From positions 1 through 37,515 of IMG/VR virus record IMGVR_UViG_3300034111_000204: DNA of 37,515 bases. One strand, 5' to 3'. The notes beneath the pieces were generated by a model, which did no database searches, had not been told where the DNA came from, and was given only the letters and a program-made list of their open reading frames with translations. The position numbers and the translations under genes were made by a program. Positions 6,366 through 12,594 of this stretch are shown here, one piece after another; positions within the stretch are counted from its first letter, which is position 1; each line of letters begins with the position of its first letter. The DNA comes from a virus.

Positions 6366-6470
6366 TTACTTTGATTTAAAGGTTTCAACTAAAGTTTTAA
6401 CTAAGGCATACAACACGATGGTTACTAAGCCGATAGCTAATAATTCTAAGATTGTAATTGATTGTCCCAT
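6366..6470 (-). CDS. 34-aa small membrane protein directly downstream of a hammerhead ribozyme
   Basis: A very short gene whose ATG (6468-6470) follows AATCAAAATCAA and lies 20 nt after the ribozyme at 6491. The product MGQSITILELLAIGLVTIVL continues to a Lys-containing end (ETFKSK), so it is essentially one membrane helix. The next gene starts 1 bp after its stop. Function unknown. It is equivalent in position and size to the 41-residue membrane protein after HHR-C. Confidence 0.55.
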   Translation of the reverse strand: MGQSITILELLAIGLVTIVLYALVKTLVETFKSK

Positions 6471-6490
6471 TTGATTTTGATTTATTGGTT

Positions 6491-6541
6491 TCCGTTTCGG
6501 CCTTTCGGCCTCGTCAGGCGGAGCACTCACTCCGCTACGGA
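6491..6541 (-). ncRNA. Type III hammerhead ribozyme (HHR-B)
   Basis: Read on the minus strand from 6541. Stem III 3' strand is TCCGT, the cleavage residue is A (triplet GUA; cut between 6536 and 6535). Stem I is GCGGAG/CTCCGC with loop TGAGTG. The core is CTGACGA (the variable core position is C), stem II is GGCC/GGCC with a GAAA loop, then GAA and ACGGA closing stem III. Stems I and II differ in sequence from the other two ribozymes but pair perfectly. It abuts the hairpin at 6542-6565 with no spacer. Confidence 0.93.
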
Positions 6542-6565
6542 GGGAGTGTCTTTGAAGACACTCCC
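6542..6565 (-). repeat. Hairpin with the 16-nt palindrome, abutting HHR-B
   Basis: On the minus strand GTGTCTTCAAAGACAC (6546-6561) is extended by GGGA and TCCC to an 11-bp perfect stem. It lies 7 bp after the stop of the amidoligase gene. The ribozyme begins at the very next base. No T tract follows. Confidence 0.87.
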
Positions 6566-6572
6566 GTTGTTG

Positions 6573-7442
6573 CTACCTTGTCAGGTATTGTGCAATATCC
6601 TGATGCACCTCACCTTTCAGAATGTACGTCCTGAATAGTTTAGCAAGTCTTAGCACCTCGTCAGCCTTTGCCGTATCCCCGTTGTACATTGACACGATAA
6701 CCGGCTTAAGTTTCTTAAGGAGCGCCTCGTGGCTCGTGCCTGATACTGATGCGTTAACTACCTCGTAAAACAGCTCATAGCGTCTCATCATTTGCTTTAC
6801 TGACTCGAAACGGCTTGGCACCCTAAACTCAAGACAACCACCCTTAACGAGCGCTAATTGGTACTTAGTATGCCAATTGGTGCACTCGTTGTAAGACTGC
6901 ATACGATTGTTGTAACTGCAATAGTGGTTCGTAAGGCGTTTCTTGAATAAGGCGTAAATGATACCGCAATTTTTACGAACGGCCTCACGCAATTGGTCAC
7001 CGCTCATCCCGTCCACCGCAATGGTGATATGACCACCGCAACGTCTATCTGATGGCGAATATCTATCATCGATAATCTTTTCAGCCTTGTGCATCATATC
7101 ATAGACCTTAGTGCGCCATTGACCGCTCGGCAACAATGGGAGCACGTGGGTCACCGCCTCGTAACCGCAAGACCCATCACGCTCGAAACCGCAAAACAAT
7201 TCATACTCACGCACCGCACCTCGATGCAATTGGTTTTTCTCAACCTCGAACCCGATGGTGAATTTAGCCTCAATGTCTTGACCCTCGAACTTGATGGCCG
7301 TACGTTGGTCGGCTTTCTTAAGACCGGCAACGTCAACAACGTGCTTAGTCTTGTTCAAAAATAATGGTGCCGGTTTATGGTGGTAACTTTGCACCACCGC
7401 TCGGTCACGTTGACCCGTTGTTTGGTAGATAATTCCGCTCAT
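6573..7442 (-). CDS. Amidoligase_2 family (COOH-NH2 ligase) enzyme
   Basis: The 289-residue protein has the amidoligase_2 landmarks of the glutamine-synthetase-like COOH-NH2 ligases: TIGFEVE (62-68) with metal-binding acids, DGSCGYEAV (89-97), CGGHITI (135-141) and GGCLEFRVPSR (201-211), followed by a helix RYELFYEVVNAS. Family knowledge: these ATP-dependent enzymes form amide bonds between carboxyl and amino groups, often on peptides or proteins. The same arm carries an amidotransferase fused to a GGCT domain, a combination described for predicted peptide-tagging or small-metabolite systems. It follows the 218-residue gene by 2 bp, and a hairpin plus hammerhead ribozyme stand directly after its stop. 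The substrate is unknown. Confidence 0.8.
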   Translation of the reverse strand: MSGIIYQTTGQRDRAVVQSYHHKPAPLFLNKTKHVVDVAGLKKADQRTAIKFEGQDIEAKFTIGFEVEKNQLHRGAVREYELFCGFERDGSCGYEAVTHVLPLLPSGQWRTKVYDMMHKAEKIIDDRYSPSDRRCGGHITIAVDGMSGDQLREAVRKNCGIIYALFKKRLTNHYCSYNNRMQSYNECTNWHTKYQLALVKGGCLEFRVPSRFESVKQMMRRYELFYEVVNASVSGTSHEALLKKLKPVIVSMYNGDTAKADEVLRLAKLFRTYILKGEVHQDIAQYLTR

Positions 7443-7444
7443 AG

Positions 7445-8101
7445 TTATGAATTTTGGTTTTGGATTGAAAATTGTAATACCGAAATAGCCTCACGAATTT
7501 GCTCGATGCTGTTAGTGGTTTTCACATTGCCCTCGGCATCGATGCGCACTGATACGTTACCGCCTTCACTTTTGTACGTGAATGTTAGGATGGTTTCAAC
7601 ACGTGTCTCAATTTGAGCCTCACCCGTTGTTTCAGGGTCACCCAATTCGCTTTCGCCTTGTCCACCATCTTGAGCGCCTGATTCCACCGCTTTAGCGAAT
7701 TTCAATAATCCCTCAAGTGAACGATTCGGGTCTTCACCTCGTGCCTCGGCCTCATTGCACTTTAGCACGAACGTCTCAACTATTTCCTCACGTTCTACCT
7801 TTAGTTTACCGGCCTTGACTACTTTGTAGAAAAAAGACTTTTGCCATCCAAAAACTTTCTGTCCAATCTCCTCATTCGTCCAACTGATGCCCTCTTCAGC
7901 GCATACACGTTGGCCGTCTTCTGATTGAAACCACGTTACCGCCTTAATTACCAATTCACTCAAGGCCAAAGTTTGTTCAAACTTTTTCTTCTTAGCGTTT
8001 ACGATGGTACGTTGAACGCTCCTAATTTCTTGCAAGTTCAAGCTCTGCTTGACTATCGGCAGATTCAGGAAACTGCTTTCGATGCTTAGTAATTGACTCA
8101 T
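7445..8101 (-). CDS. Putative DNA-binding regulator, first gene of the leftward arm
   Basis: A 218-residue protein with no family I can name. The middle, WTNEEIGQKVFGWQKSFFYK at about residues 74-93, looks like a helix-turn-helix in the style of ParB/KorB-type or replication regulators, and is preceded by a basic stretch (NAKKKKFEQ). Residues 125-165 are an acidic, Gly-rich linker, and the last 50 residues (LTFTYKSEGGNVSVRIDAEG) look like a beta domain. It is the first gene after the strong leftward promoter at 8141-8170, which fits an early regulator. The DNA-binding assignment is an inference. Confidence 0.6.
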   Translation of the reverse strand: MSQLLSIESSFLNLPIVKQSLNLQEIRSVQRTIVNAKKKKFEQTLALSELVIKAVTWFQSEDGQRVCAEEGISWTNEEIGQKVFGWQKSFFYKVVKAGKLKVEREEIVETFVLKCNEAEARGEDPNRSLEGLLKFAKAVESGAQDGGQGESELGDPETTGEAQIETRVETILTFTYKSEGGNVSVRIDAEGNVKTTNSIEQIREAISVLQFSIQNQNS

Positions 8102-8140
8102 AGTGTTTAAATTTTGATTATTAATTGTTTAATTCTTTCT

Positions 8141-8170
8141 CAAATATAGTTCATTACTTGATACTGCAAA
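8141..8170 (-). promoter_or_regulatory. Leftward Bacteroidota-type promoter for the early arm
   Basis: On the minus strand TTTG (8167-8170, within TTTTG) is followed after 18 nt by TATATTTG (8141-8148). This matches both boxes and the spacing of the Bacteroidota primary sigma promoter. The first gene starts about 40 nt downstream. It is the best promoter in the window. Confidence 0.8.
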
Positions 8171-8589
8171 ACTTTTTTAATCTTTTTTTTATTTGATATG
8201 TGGAAACTCAATAGGATAAGGCTATTCAAGGCGCTGAATAATGTACAAAGTTTATGCAATGAATAGACGGAGGAGGGTCTAAAGCCTCTCTCTTGTCCCT
8301 TTCTCTCTCGTTTAGTGTCTTTGAAGACACAAAAGGCGGTGCAATGGCGGTGACGGGAGCGAATAAGCAAGTCTCAGGCGGTTCGTTGTACGTATTACGA
8401 GGGACGGGCAAGGAAAGGAGCGGACTAAGGCGCTCCTTTCCATCGATGGCGCTACTAAAAAGCTAAAAAATTAGCAAGGAAAGTTTAAAACGTGTACCCG
8501 TACCCGTCAAAAAAAAGTCATTTCCTGTCGGGGGTCCTATCGCCAAAAACCCCCTATAGCCCAAACACTATGAGTATCTGAAAAAGTTT
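8171..8589. other. Non-coding divergence region with hairpins
   Basis: About 420 bp without a convincing gene; minus-strand open frames here have no leader motif. It holds a copy of the 16-nt palindrome (8315-8330), a perfect 11-bp hairpin GGAAAGGAGCG / CGCTCCTTTCC (8414-8443, loop of 8), a small GCTAA/TTAGC hairpin near 8463, and a GGGGGT / ACCCCC pairing (8530-8554). The GC content of 8270-8450 is clearly higher than that of its flanks. A structured small RNA is possible but not shown. Confidence 0.5.
8315..8330 (-). repeat. Copy of the 16-nt palindrome in the divergence region
   Basis: GTGTCTTCAAAGACAC on the minus strand, with TTT and AAA flanks that could add three pairs after a mismatch. 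It lies upstream of the leftward promoter and is the only copy not attached to a recognised gene or ribozyme. Confidence 0.8.
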
Positions 8590-8597
8590 TATCTTTA
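8590..8597 (+). promoter_or_regulatory. Possible -7 box before the 85-aa gene
   Basis: TATCTTTA resembles TAnnTTTG with the last base changed. It lies 34 bp upstream of the start at 8632. No clear -33 box is seen. Confidence 0.4.
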
Positions 8598-8631
8598 CCC
8601 TGAAATATTTCACACTTCAAAAACAATTATT

Positions 8632-8889
8632 ATGAAATTAAAATTTGGAAATTCTGTTTACAAGGCAGACTTATCAAACAGCATCTACCAACAGAAGGGT
8701 GCAGGCTTTGGTTTGAATGTTAGTGACGGTATGTTAATTAACAATCGTCCTGATGGTATGACCGGCATTCGTCAAGCTGCTGATTTAAAGAAGGTAGTTA
8801 AGAAAGCAGAGAAGGTTCAGATGATGGCTGAGGCTGTTTACTTAGGTAACATTAAGACTGAGATGATGGAAGGACCGGAAATGGATTAG
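8632..8889 (+). CDS. Small protein of unknown function
   Basis: An 85-residue protein, MKLKFGNSVYKADLSNSIYQ onward, with a Gly-rich middle (GAGFGLNVSDGMLINNRPDG) and a helical Lys-rich region (LKKVVKKAEKVQMMAEAVY). It is a single-gene unit between a possible promoter and a strong terminator, which suggests independent expression. No family is recognised. Confidence 0.6.
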   Translation: MKLKFGNSVYKADLSNSIYQQKGAGFGLNVSDGMLINNRPDGMTGIRQAADLKKVVKKAEKVQMMAEAVYLGNIKTEMMEGPEMD

Positions 8890-8918
8890 TCCTAAAGTAA
8901 ATCAACTCGGTAAATTAG

Positions 8919-8949
8919 GAGGGCTCATTATTGAGCTCTCTTTGTTTTT
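8919..8949 (+). terminator. Rho-independent terminator after the 85-aa gene
   Basis: GAGGGCTCA (8919-8927) pairs with TGAGCTCTC (8932-8940), nine pairs with one G-U, around a TTAT loop, followed by TTTGTTTTT. A clean intrinsic terminator. Confidence 0.85.
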
Positions 8950-8960
8950 ATACCTATCAA

Positions 8961-9296
8961 TGTCAATATTGACATTTTCATCCTGTTTTTATGTCGATTT
9001 TATGTCGATTTTATTTTTCTAACTTATTGATTATTAATACTTTATTCTTTTAATGTCGAAAATGTCGATTTTTAAGAGAAAATAATATGGGAAAAAAATA
9101 ATAAAAGGAGGGAATATATATAGAAGAATAGGGGAATTTTATTCGCATTTACGACACGAAGGTGTTGTAAATAATAGTAAACCCTTTACTACATTACGTT
9201 TCAGCCAATGTCGACTTTTTAATATCCGACATTTAATCGTCATAAAACGACATTATTCTTTCAAAAACCGACATAGACCTATCACCCTAACGGGTG
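8961..9296. repeat. AT-rich hub with repeated ATGTCG sites; candidate origin or operator region
   Basis: This non-coding stretch carries eight ATGTCG sites. Forward copies start at 8991, 9002, 9053, 9062 and 9208; reverse copies (CGACAT) end at 9232, 9253 and 9274. Most are followed by a T-rich run (ATGTCGATTTT, twice in direct tandem). Also present are the palindrome TGTCAATATTGACA (8961-8974), an 11-bp hairpin (9147-9172, loop GAAG, one G-U pair) and CACCC/GGGTG (9283-9296). Iterated sites in AT-rich DNA between two transcription units suggest binding of an initiator or repressor. Which one is not shown. Confidence 0.6.
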
Positions 9297-9356
9297 CAAT
9301 CTACCTTATGGCATAAATTTATTTTCAAAATACCACTTAATATACCACGTATTGAC

Positions 9357-9364
9357 TATATTTG
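9357..9364 (+). promoter_or_regulatory. Promoter -7 box (TATATTTG) for groL
   Basis: TATATTTG lies 26 bp upstream of the groL start codon, with the leader AAATCAAATCAAATG right after it. No clear -33 box is visible at the expected spacing. Confidence 0.6.
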
Positions 9365-9390
9365 TACCATACAATTAAAAATCAAATCAA

Positions 9391-11007
9391 ATGGTAGAAA
9401 CATCAGGTATTGGGTACTCACCCAAGGATTTGCAGTTCGGTTCGGATGGAAGAAAGAAACTTATCAGTGGCGTTGTCAAGATGTCCAAGGCTGTTAAGTC
9501 AACACTCGGACCAAGTGGTAACACTGTGCTTATTGAAAGTCCACATCACACACACGGCATTACAGTTACTAAGGATGGTGTCACAGTTGCTAAGTCAATT
9601 GACTTGATTGACCCAAGTGAGAACTTGGCAGTTAAGATGATGAAAGAGGCAGCAGATAAGACAGCAACCTCAGCAGGTGATGGTACGACAACGGCTATTG
9701 TCTTGACAGAGGGATTAGTACTTGGAGGACTTGAGCATATCAAAGATGATATGAACAGAACTGAGGTACTGAGACATATGGTGGACATAACAAGCAAGGT
9801 GGTGGACAAGTTAAAGCGTAAGGCTAAGAAGGTCAGCAGTAGTATGCTATTAGATGTGGCAGCTATCTCAGCTAACAATGATAGAGAGATTGGACGAATC
9901 ATATCAGAGGTTTATAAGGACGTGGGTAAGACGGGTATTGTCACAGTGGAAAGAAGCCAAACGGCAGAGACATATGCTGAGACAACTAAAGGTTTGAAAT
10001 TTGACAGAGGGTATTTAAGCCCGATGTTTATCAACGACCAAAAGAAAGACGAGTGTGTGTTTGAGGACGTGATGGTTTTGGTAGCTGATATGGAGATAGC
10101 GAATATACTTCAGATTGAGAATGTATTGAAGCCAATTATTACTGAGGGCAAGAAGTTGTTGATTATCTCTCCGTGTAATACAAATGTTGTGAACACACTT
10201 GCAGCTAACTCAGTTAAGGGTAACTTAAAAGTAGTTGCAGTTCCTCCGCCTAACTTTGGATACAAGCAGCACGAGTTGATGCAAGACATTGCCATTAGTG
10301 TAGGAGCGACATACTTTAGTGAGAAGACGGGTGACGACATCAGCCATATCAACTATGCTGACTTGGGTCACGCTGCTAAAGTAATAGTGAGCAAAGACAA
10401 AACAATTATTATTCGTAGTGAGGCTAAGGCTGACCTGAAATTAGTTGAGGAAAGAGTTAAGCAGTTATGGGATGCGCATAAAGAAGCGACTAAGAAAGGT
10501 GACAAAGACTTTTTATTGGAGCGTATTGCGTCACTTACGGGTGGCATAGGTGTTATTTTTGTGGGCGGTCAGACTGACTTGGAGCAAAAAGAGTTGTATG
10601 ACAGAGTTGATGACGCTGTGTGTGCAGTAAGGTCGGCTCTTGAGGAAGGGATTTTACCGGGAGCAGGTAAGGCATTACTTGACGAGAGTGCTGAGTTGGG
10701 TGAATCAAGTAATAGTGCTGAGTATGATGCTGCATTAAGCATTGTTCGTAATGCACTTATGGCTCCATTCCAACAAATACTTGCTAACGCAGGACTTAAA
10801 CCAAGCGATGTGTACAAGGATAGTACACCTGTTGGTCACGGGTACAACCTTAAGACCGGTCAAATGGGTGACTTGATTGAGATGGGTGTTATTGACCCGT
10901 TAAAAGTTACAAGGTCAGCGCTTCAAAATGCTGTCAGCGTAGCTGTCACAATCCTAAGCACTAATGCAATTATCACAATGGCTCGTACATACGAGCAACA
11001 GCAATAA
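9391..11007 (+). CDS. groL: Phage-encoded GroEL chaperonin
   Basis: The 538-residue product has full GroEL length and order: LGPSGNTV and TVTKDGVTVAKSI in the N-terminal equatorial and intermediate parts, GDGTTTA (the ATP-binding loop with the catalytic Asp), TGIVTVE, RGYLSP, VDDAVCAVRSALEEG with the second catalytic Asp, then ILPGAG where hosts usually have a GGG-type loop, and GYNLKTGQMGDLIE near the end. It lacks the Gly-Met repeat tail of many bacterial GroELs. The sequence departs from host-like GroEL in several usual invariants (LGPSGN rather than LGPKGR), so it is a diverged viral copy. It probably folds abundant or large virion proteins. The leader AAATCAAATCAA is directly before ATG; groS follows after a palindrome. 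Confidence 0.95.
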   Translation: MVETSGIGYSPKDLQFGSDGRKKLISGVVKMSKAVKSTLGPSGNTVLIESPHHTHGITVTKDGVTVAKSIDLIDPSENLAVKMMKEAADKTATSAGDGTTTAIVLTEGLVLGGLEHIKDDMNRTEVLRHMVDITSKVVDKLKRKAKKVSSSMLLDVAAISANNDREIGRIISEVYKDVGKTGIVTVERSQTAETYAETTKGLKFDRGYLSPMFINDQKKDECVFEDVMVLVADMEIANILQIENVLKPIITEGKKLLIISPCNTNVVNTLAANSVKGNLKVVAVPPPNFGYKQHELMQDIAISVGATYFSEKTGDDISHINYADLGHAAKVIVSKDKTIIIRSEAKADLKLVEERVKQLWDAHKEATKKGDKDFLLERIASLTGGIGVIFVGGQTDLEQKELYDRVDDAVCAVRSALEEGILPGAGKALLDESAELGESSNSAEYDAALSIVRNALMAPFQQILANAGLKPSDVYKDSTPVGHGYNLKTGQMGDLIEMGVIDPLKVTRSALQNAVSVAVTILSTNAIITMARTYEQQQ

Positions 11008-11025
11008 ATGTTCCACGTGGAACAT
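11008..11025. promoter_or_regulatory. parS-like perfect palindrome between groL and groS
   Basis: ATGTTCCACGTGGAACAT is an 18-bp perfect palindrome whose inner 16 bp fit the bacterial parS consensus bound by ParB/Spo0J (TGTTNCACGTGAAACA type). It starts at the groL stop and lies in the 35-bp gap before groS. A 14-bp core copy occurs again at 24777. No parB gene is seen in the window. Confidence 0.6.
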
Positions 11026-11042
11026 CACAATTAAATTAAATT

Positions 11043-11300
11043 ATGAAACCAATTGGCAAATACATTGTAGTAAAAGACATACAAGAGACAGTAACTACTG
11101 AGAGCGGTCTGATATTGTCAGGTGAGGATACCAATCAGCTTAGATATAAGCGTGCATCGGTGATAGCACCCGGCACTGACGTAAGTGTTATTGACGAAGG
11201 TGACGAGTTGTACTATGACAAGGCGCATAGCTTCACGATGCTGATAGATGATTTGCAATATACTATTATCTCAGAGCGTGACGTGGTGGTGGTGCTTTAA
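11043..11300 (+). CDS. groS: Phage-encoded GroES co-chaperonin
   Basis: The 85-residue product has the co-chaperonin plan: a conserved N-terminal strand (KPIGKYIVVKDI), a mobile-loop region with TTESGLILSGED where hosts have the GGI[VL]L motif, then SVIAPGTDVSVIDEGDELYY corresponding to the G...V..GD.V.Y barrel motif, and a final IISERDVVVVL. It is slightly shorter than typical GroES (about 95 residues) and diverged in the loop, which may match it to the phage GroEL rather than the host one. It shares four bases with the end of the opposing regulator gene (stop codons overlap). Confidence 0.9.
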   Translation: MKPIGKYIVVKDIQETVTTESGLILSGEDTNQLRYKRASVIAPGTDVSVIDEGDELYYDKAHSFTMLIDDLQYTIISERDVVVVL

Positions 11301-11758
11301 TCGTCTTCTTTGTTCTCACCTTTTGGTGACCTATACTTATTGGCTTTGTTATATGCGTTCATTTCAAGAATCATATTGCGATAGACCTTATCGTTATAGG
11401 ACACATTCTTTAAAAACATTGTGTTATACGAATTACTAACGGGGATTTCTTCCCCGTTTAGTTTTTTATAGATGTCAACAATAAGGCGTTTGCACTTATC
11501 ACTTAGTTGGTATAGTGCCCTGTTCTTTGCTCTCATTCTAAAACGCTCAATCCATCCTTGCTTAAGTAGTCTTCCAAATCTTGACTTGTCCCAACTAACA
11601 AGCTCGGCAAAATCTTCAAATTGCTCTCTGCCAAAGTAACTTTCTGAGTATAAGAACAATAGGATGTCGAGGTCGGCTTGGCTTAATTTATGCTTTGACT
11701 TAACATAATACCTGATGACCCTCCAAAATTTTAGATAGTCGGTTGGGTGTGATTTCAT
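11297..11758 (-). CDS. Winged-helix-like regulator, convergent with groS
   Basis: A 153-residue basic protein. Residues 20-75 read like a winged helix: SKHKLSQADLDILLFLYSES, then FEDFAELVSWDKSRFGRLLK as the recognition-helix region, and GWIERFRMR with ALYQLSDKCKRLI as wing and last helix, in the style of MarR-type proteins. The C-terminal part is Asn/Tyr/Lys-rich. It is the only leftward gene in the right half. Its promoter box overlaps a rightward promoter for the late small genes through a shared palindrome, which suggests that it represses both itself and the late unit. The DNA-binding fold is inferred from pattern. Confidence 0.65.
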   Translation of the reverse strand: MKSHPTDYLKFWRVIRYYVKSKHKLSQADLDILLFLYSESYFGREQFEDFAELVSWDKSRFGRLLKQGWIERFRMRAKNRALYQLSDKCKRLIVDIYKKLNGEEIPVSNSYNTMFLKNVSYNDKVYRNMILEMNAYNKANKYRSPKGENKEDD

Positions 11759-11773
11759 TTAATTAAATTTTAT

Positions 11774-11794
11774 TACATTTGTATTACAAAGTTA
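11774..11794. promoter_or_regulatory. Face-to-face promoters sharing a palindrome
   Basis: TACATTTG (11774-11781, rightward) and TAACTTTG on the minus strand (11787-11794, leftward) are both TAnnTTTG boxes, only 5 bp apart. They share the palindrome TTTGTA-T-TACAAA (11778-11790). The two polymerases would occlude each other, and a dimeric regulator bound to the palindrome would block both. Confidence 0.6.
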
Positions 11795-11815
11795 TTAAAA
11801 TTAAAAACTAAAAAG

Positions 11816-12001
11816 ATGAAATCAACTCCAAATTTACCGGCATCATCAAGAATGAAAATGCCTTCAGGTGGTGGACCGCAAATCAAGAACGCATTAAAAG
11901 GCAAAGCATTAGCTATGGCAGGTGGTGTTCCTTCTAAAGGCGCTAAGATTGCTGTAAAAGCTGCAGGTGTAGCTAAAAAATTAGTTAAAAAAGCAAAGTA
12001 A
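11816..12001 (+). CDS. Small highly basic protein
   Basis: A 61-residue protein rich in Lys, Ala and Gly, with almost no acidic residues: SSRMKMPSGGGPQIKNALKG then KIAVKAAGVAKKLVKKAK. The C-terminal half is an Ala/Lys helix like histone-tail or nucleoid-protein segments. It opens the rightward late unit. DNA condensation inside the head, or binding to nucleic acid, is plausible but not shown. Confidence 0.6.
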   Translation: MKSTPNLPASSRMKMPSGGGPQIKNALKGKALAMAGGVPSKGAKIAVKAAGVAKKLVKKAK

Positions 12002-12007
12002 AAAATT

Positions 12008-12178
12008 ATGGCAAAGTCAAAATTAATTGATGAGTTACTTCAGGATGATGTGCAAATATCAGAAGAGGCGATTGCTGAAATAAAAAAAGCAGCAGCTCCT
12101 AAAGATGCATATGCAATGCCTGAACCAAAGAAAGTAGTTCAGTATCCGGGTCACGCAAGACGTGATTTTAGAAACTAA
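12008..12178 (+). CDS. 56-aa small protein of unknown function
   Basis: Short gene 6 bp after the basic protein. MAKSKLIDELLQDDVQISEE opens an acidic helix, followed by IKKAAAPKDAY and a basic end (YPGHARRDFRN). It is packed between two other small genes of the same direction, which supports it. No family is recognised. Confidence 0.55.
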   Translation: MAKSKLIDELLQDDVQISEEAIAEIKKAAAPKDAYAMPEPKKVVQYPGHARRDFRN

Positions 12179-12183
12179 TTACG

Positions 12184-12474
12184 ATGGCCGACAAGTCAAA
12201 AATGCAATGTAACCGTCCTACTGCTTCGGATAGACCGGGAAAGAAAAGAATGGTTAAAGCCTGTTCCGGAGGGGAGGAAAAACTCCTCCACTTTGGAGCA
12301 AAAGGTTATGGTCATAACTATTCTGCTGCAGCTCGTAAGAGTTTTAGAGCAAGACATAGTTGCGACACAGCAAATGACAAGTTAACACCAAGATATTGGG
12401 CGTGTAAAAATTTATGGGCAGGCAAAGGCGGTTCAACTGCAAGCAGTCCTAAAAATCGTAAAGGAAAATACTAA
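12184..12474 (+). CDS. Small basic Cys-containing phage protein
   Basis: A 96-residue basic protein with the striking core HFGAKGYGHNYSAAARKSFR, then ARHSCDTANDKLTPRYWACK. Four Cys in all (C9, C27 and the two in HSC and WACK) could bind a metal. I recall similar unnamed proteins in phages but cannot assign a family name. The stop codon overlaps the next start (TAATG). Its position among small basic proteins suggests a virion-internal or DNA-associated role, which is inference. Confidence 0.6.
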   Translation: MADKSKMQCNRPTASDRPGKKRMVKACSGGEEKLLHFGAKGYGHNYSAAARKSFRARHSCDTANDKLTPRYWACKNLWAGKGGSTASSPKNRKGKY

Positions 12475-12593
12475 TGAAAAAAGTTGTTAAAAAAGTAGCA
12501 AAGAAAAGTTTCCCTGACGTAAGTGGAGATGGTAAAGTAACAAAGAAAGACATATTAATTGCTAAGGGAGTAATTCCTAAGAAAAAGAAATAA
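12474..12593 (+). CDS. 39-aa EF-hand-like small basic protein
   Basis: A tiny gene whose ATG overlaps the previous stop. The product MKKVVKKVAKKS is followed by FPDVSGDGKVTKKDIL, matching the calcium-binding loop pattern D-x-S-x-D-G-x-V-x-x-x-D of EF-hands and dockerin repeats, and ends in KKKK. Short proteins of this type recur in Bacteroidota phages by my recollection. A single loop may bind Ca2+ when dimerised or with a partner. Function unknown. Confidence 0.6.
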   Translation: MKKVVKKVAKKSFPDVSGDGKVTKKDILIAKGVIPKKKK

Positions 12594-12594
12594 T

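Noticed and set aside
8266-8271. A TCCGTC on the minus strand after the palindrome at 8315, reminiscent of a fourth hammerhead
   Set aside because: No CTGANGA, stem II or GAAAC follows, so it is at most a remnant and more likely chance.
8140-8411. Two overlapping minus-strand open frames in the divergence region
   Set aside because: No start leader, low-complexity or basic composition, and they run through the promoter and palindrome; read as non-coding.
9546-10817. Minus-strand open frames across groL
   Set aside because: Antisense shadows of a well-conserved GroEL; no leader motif or homology pattern.
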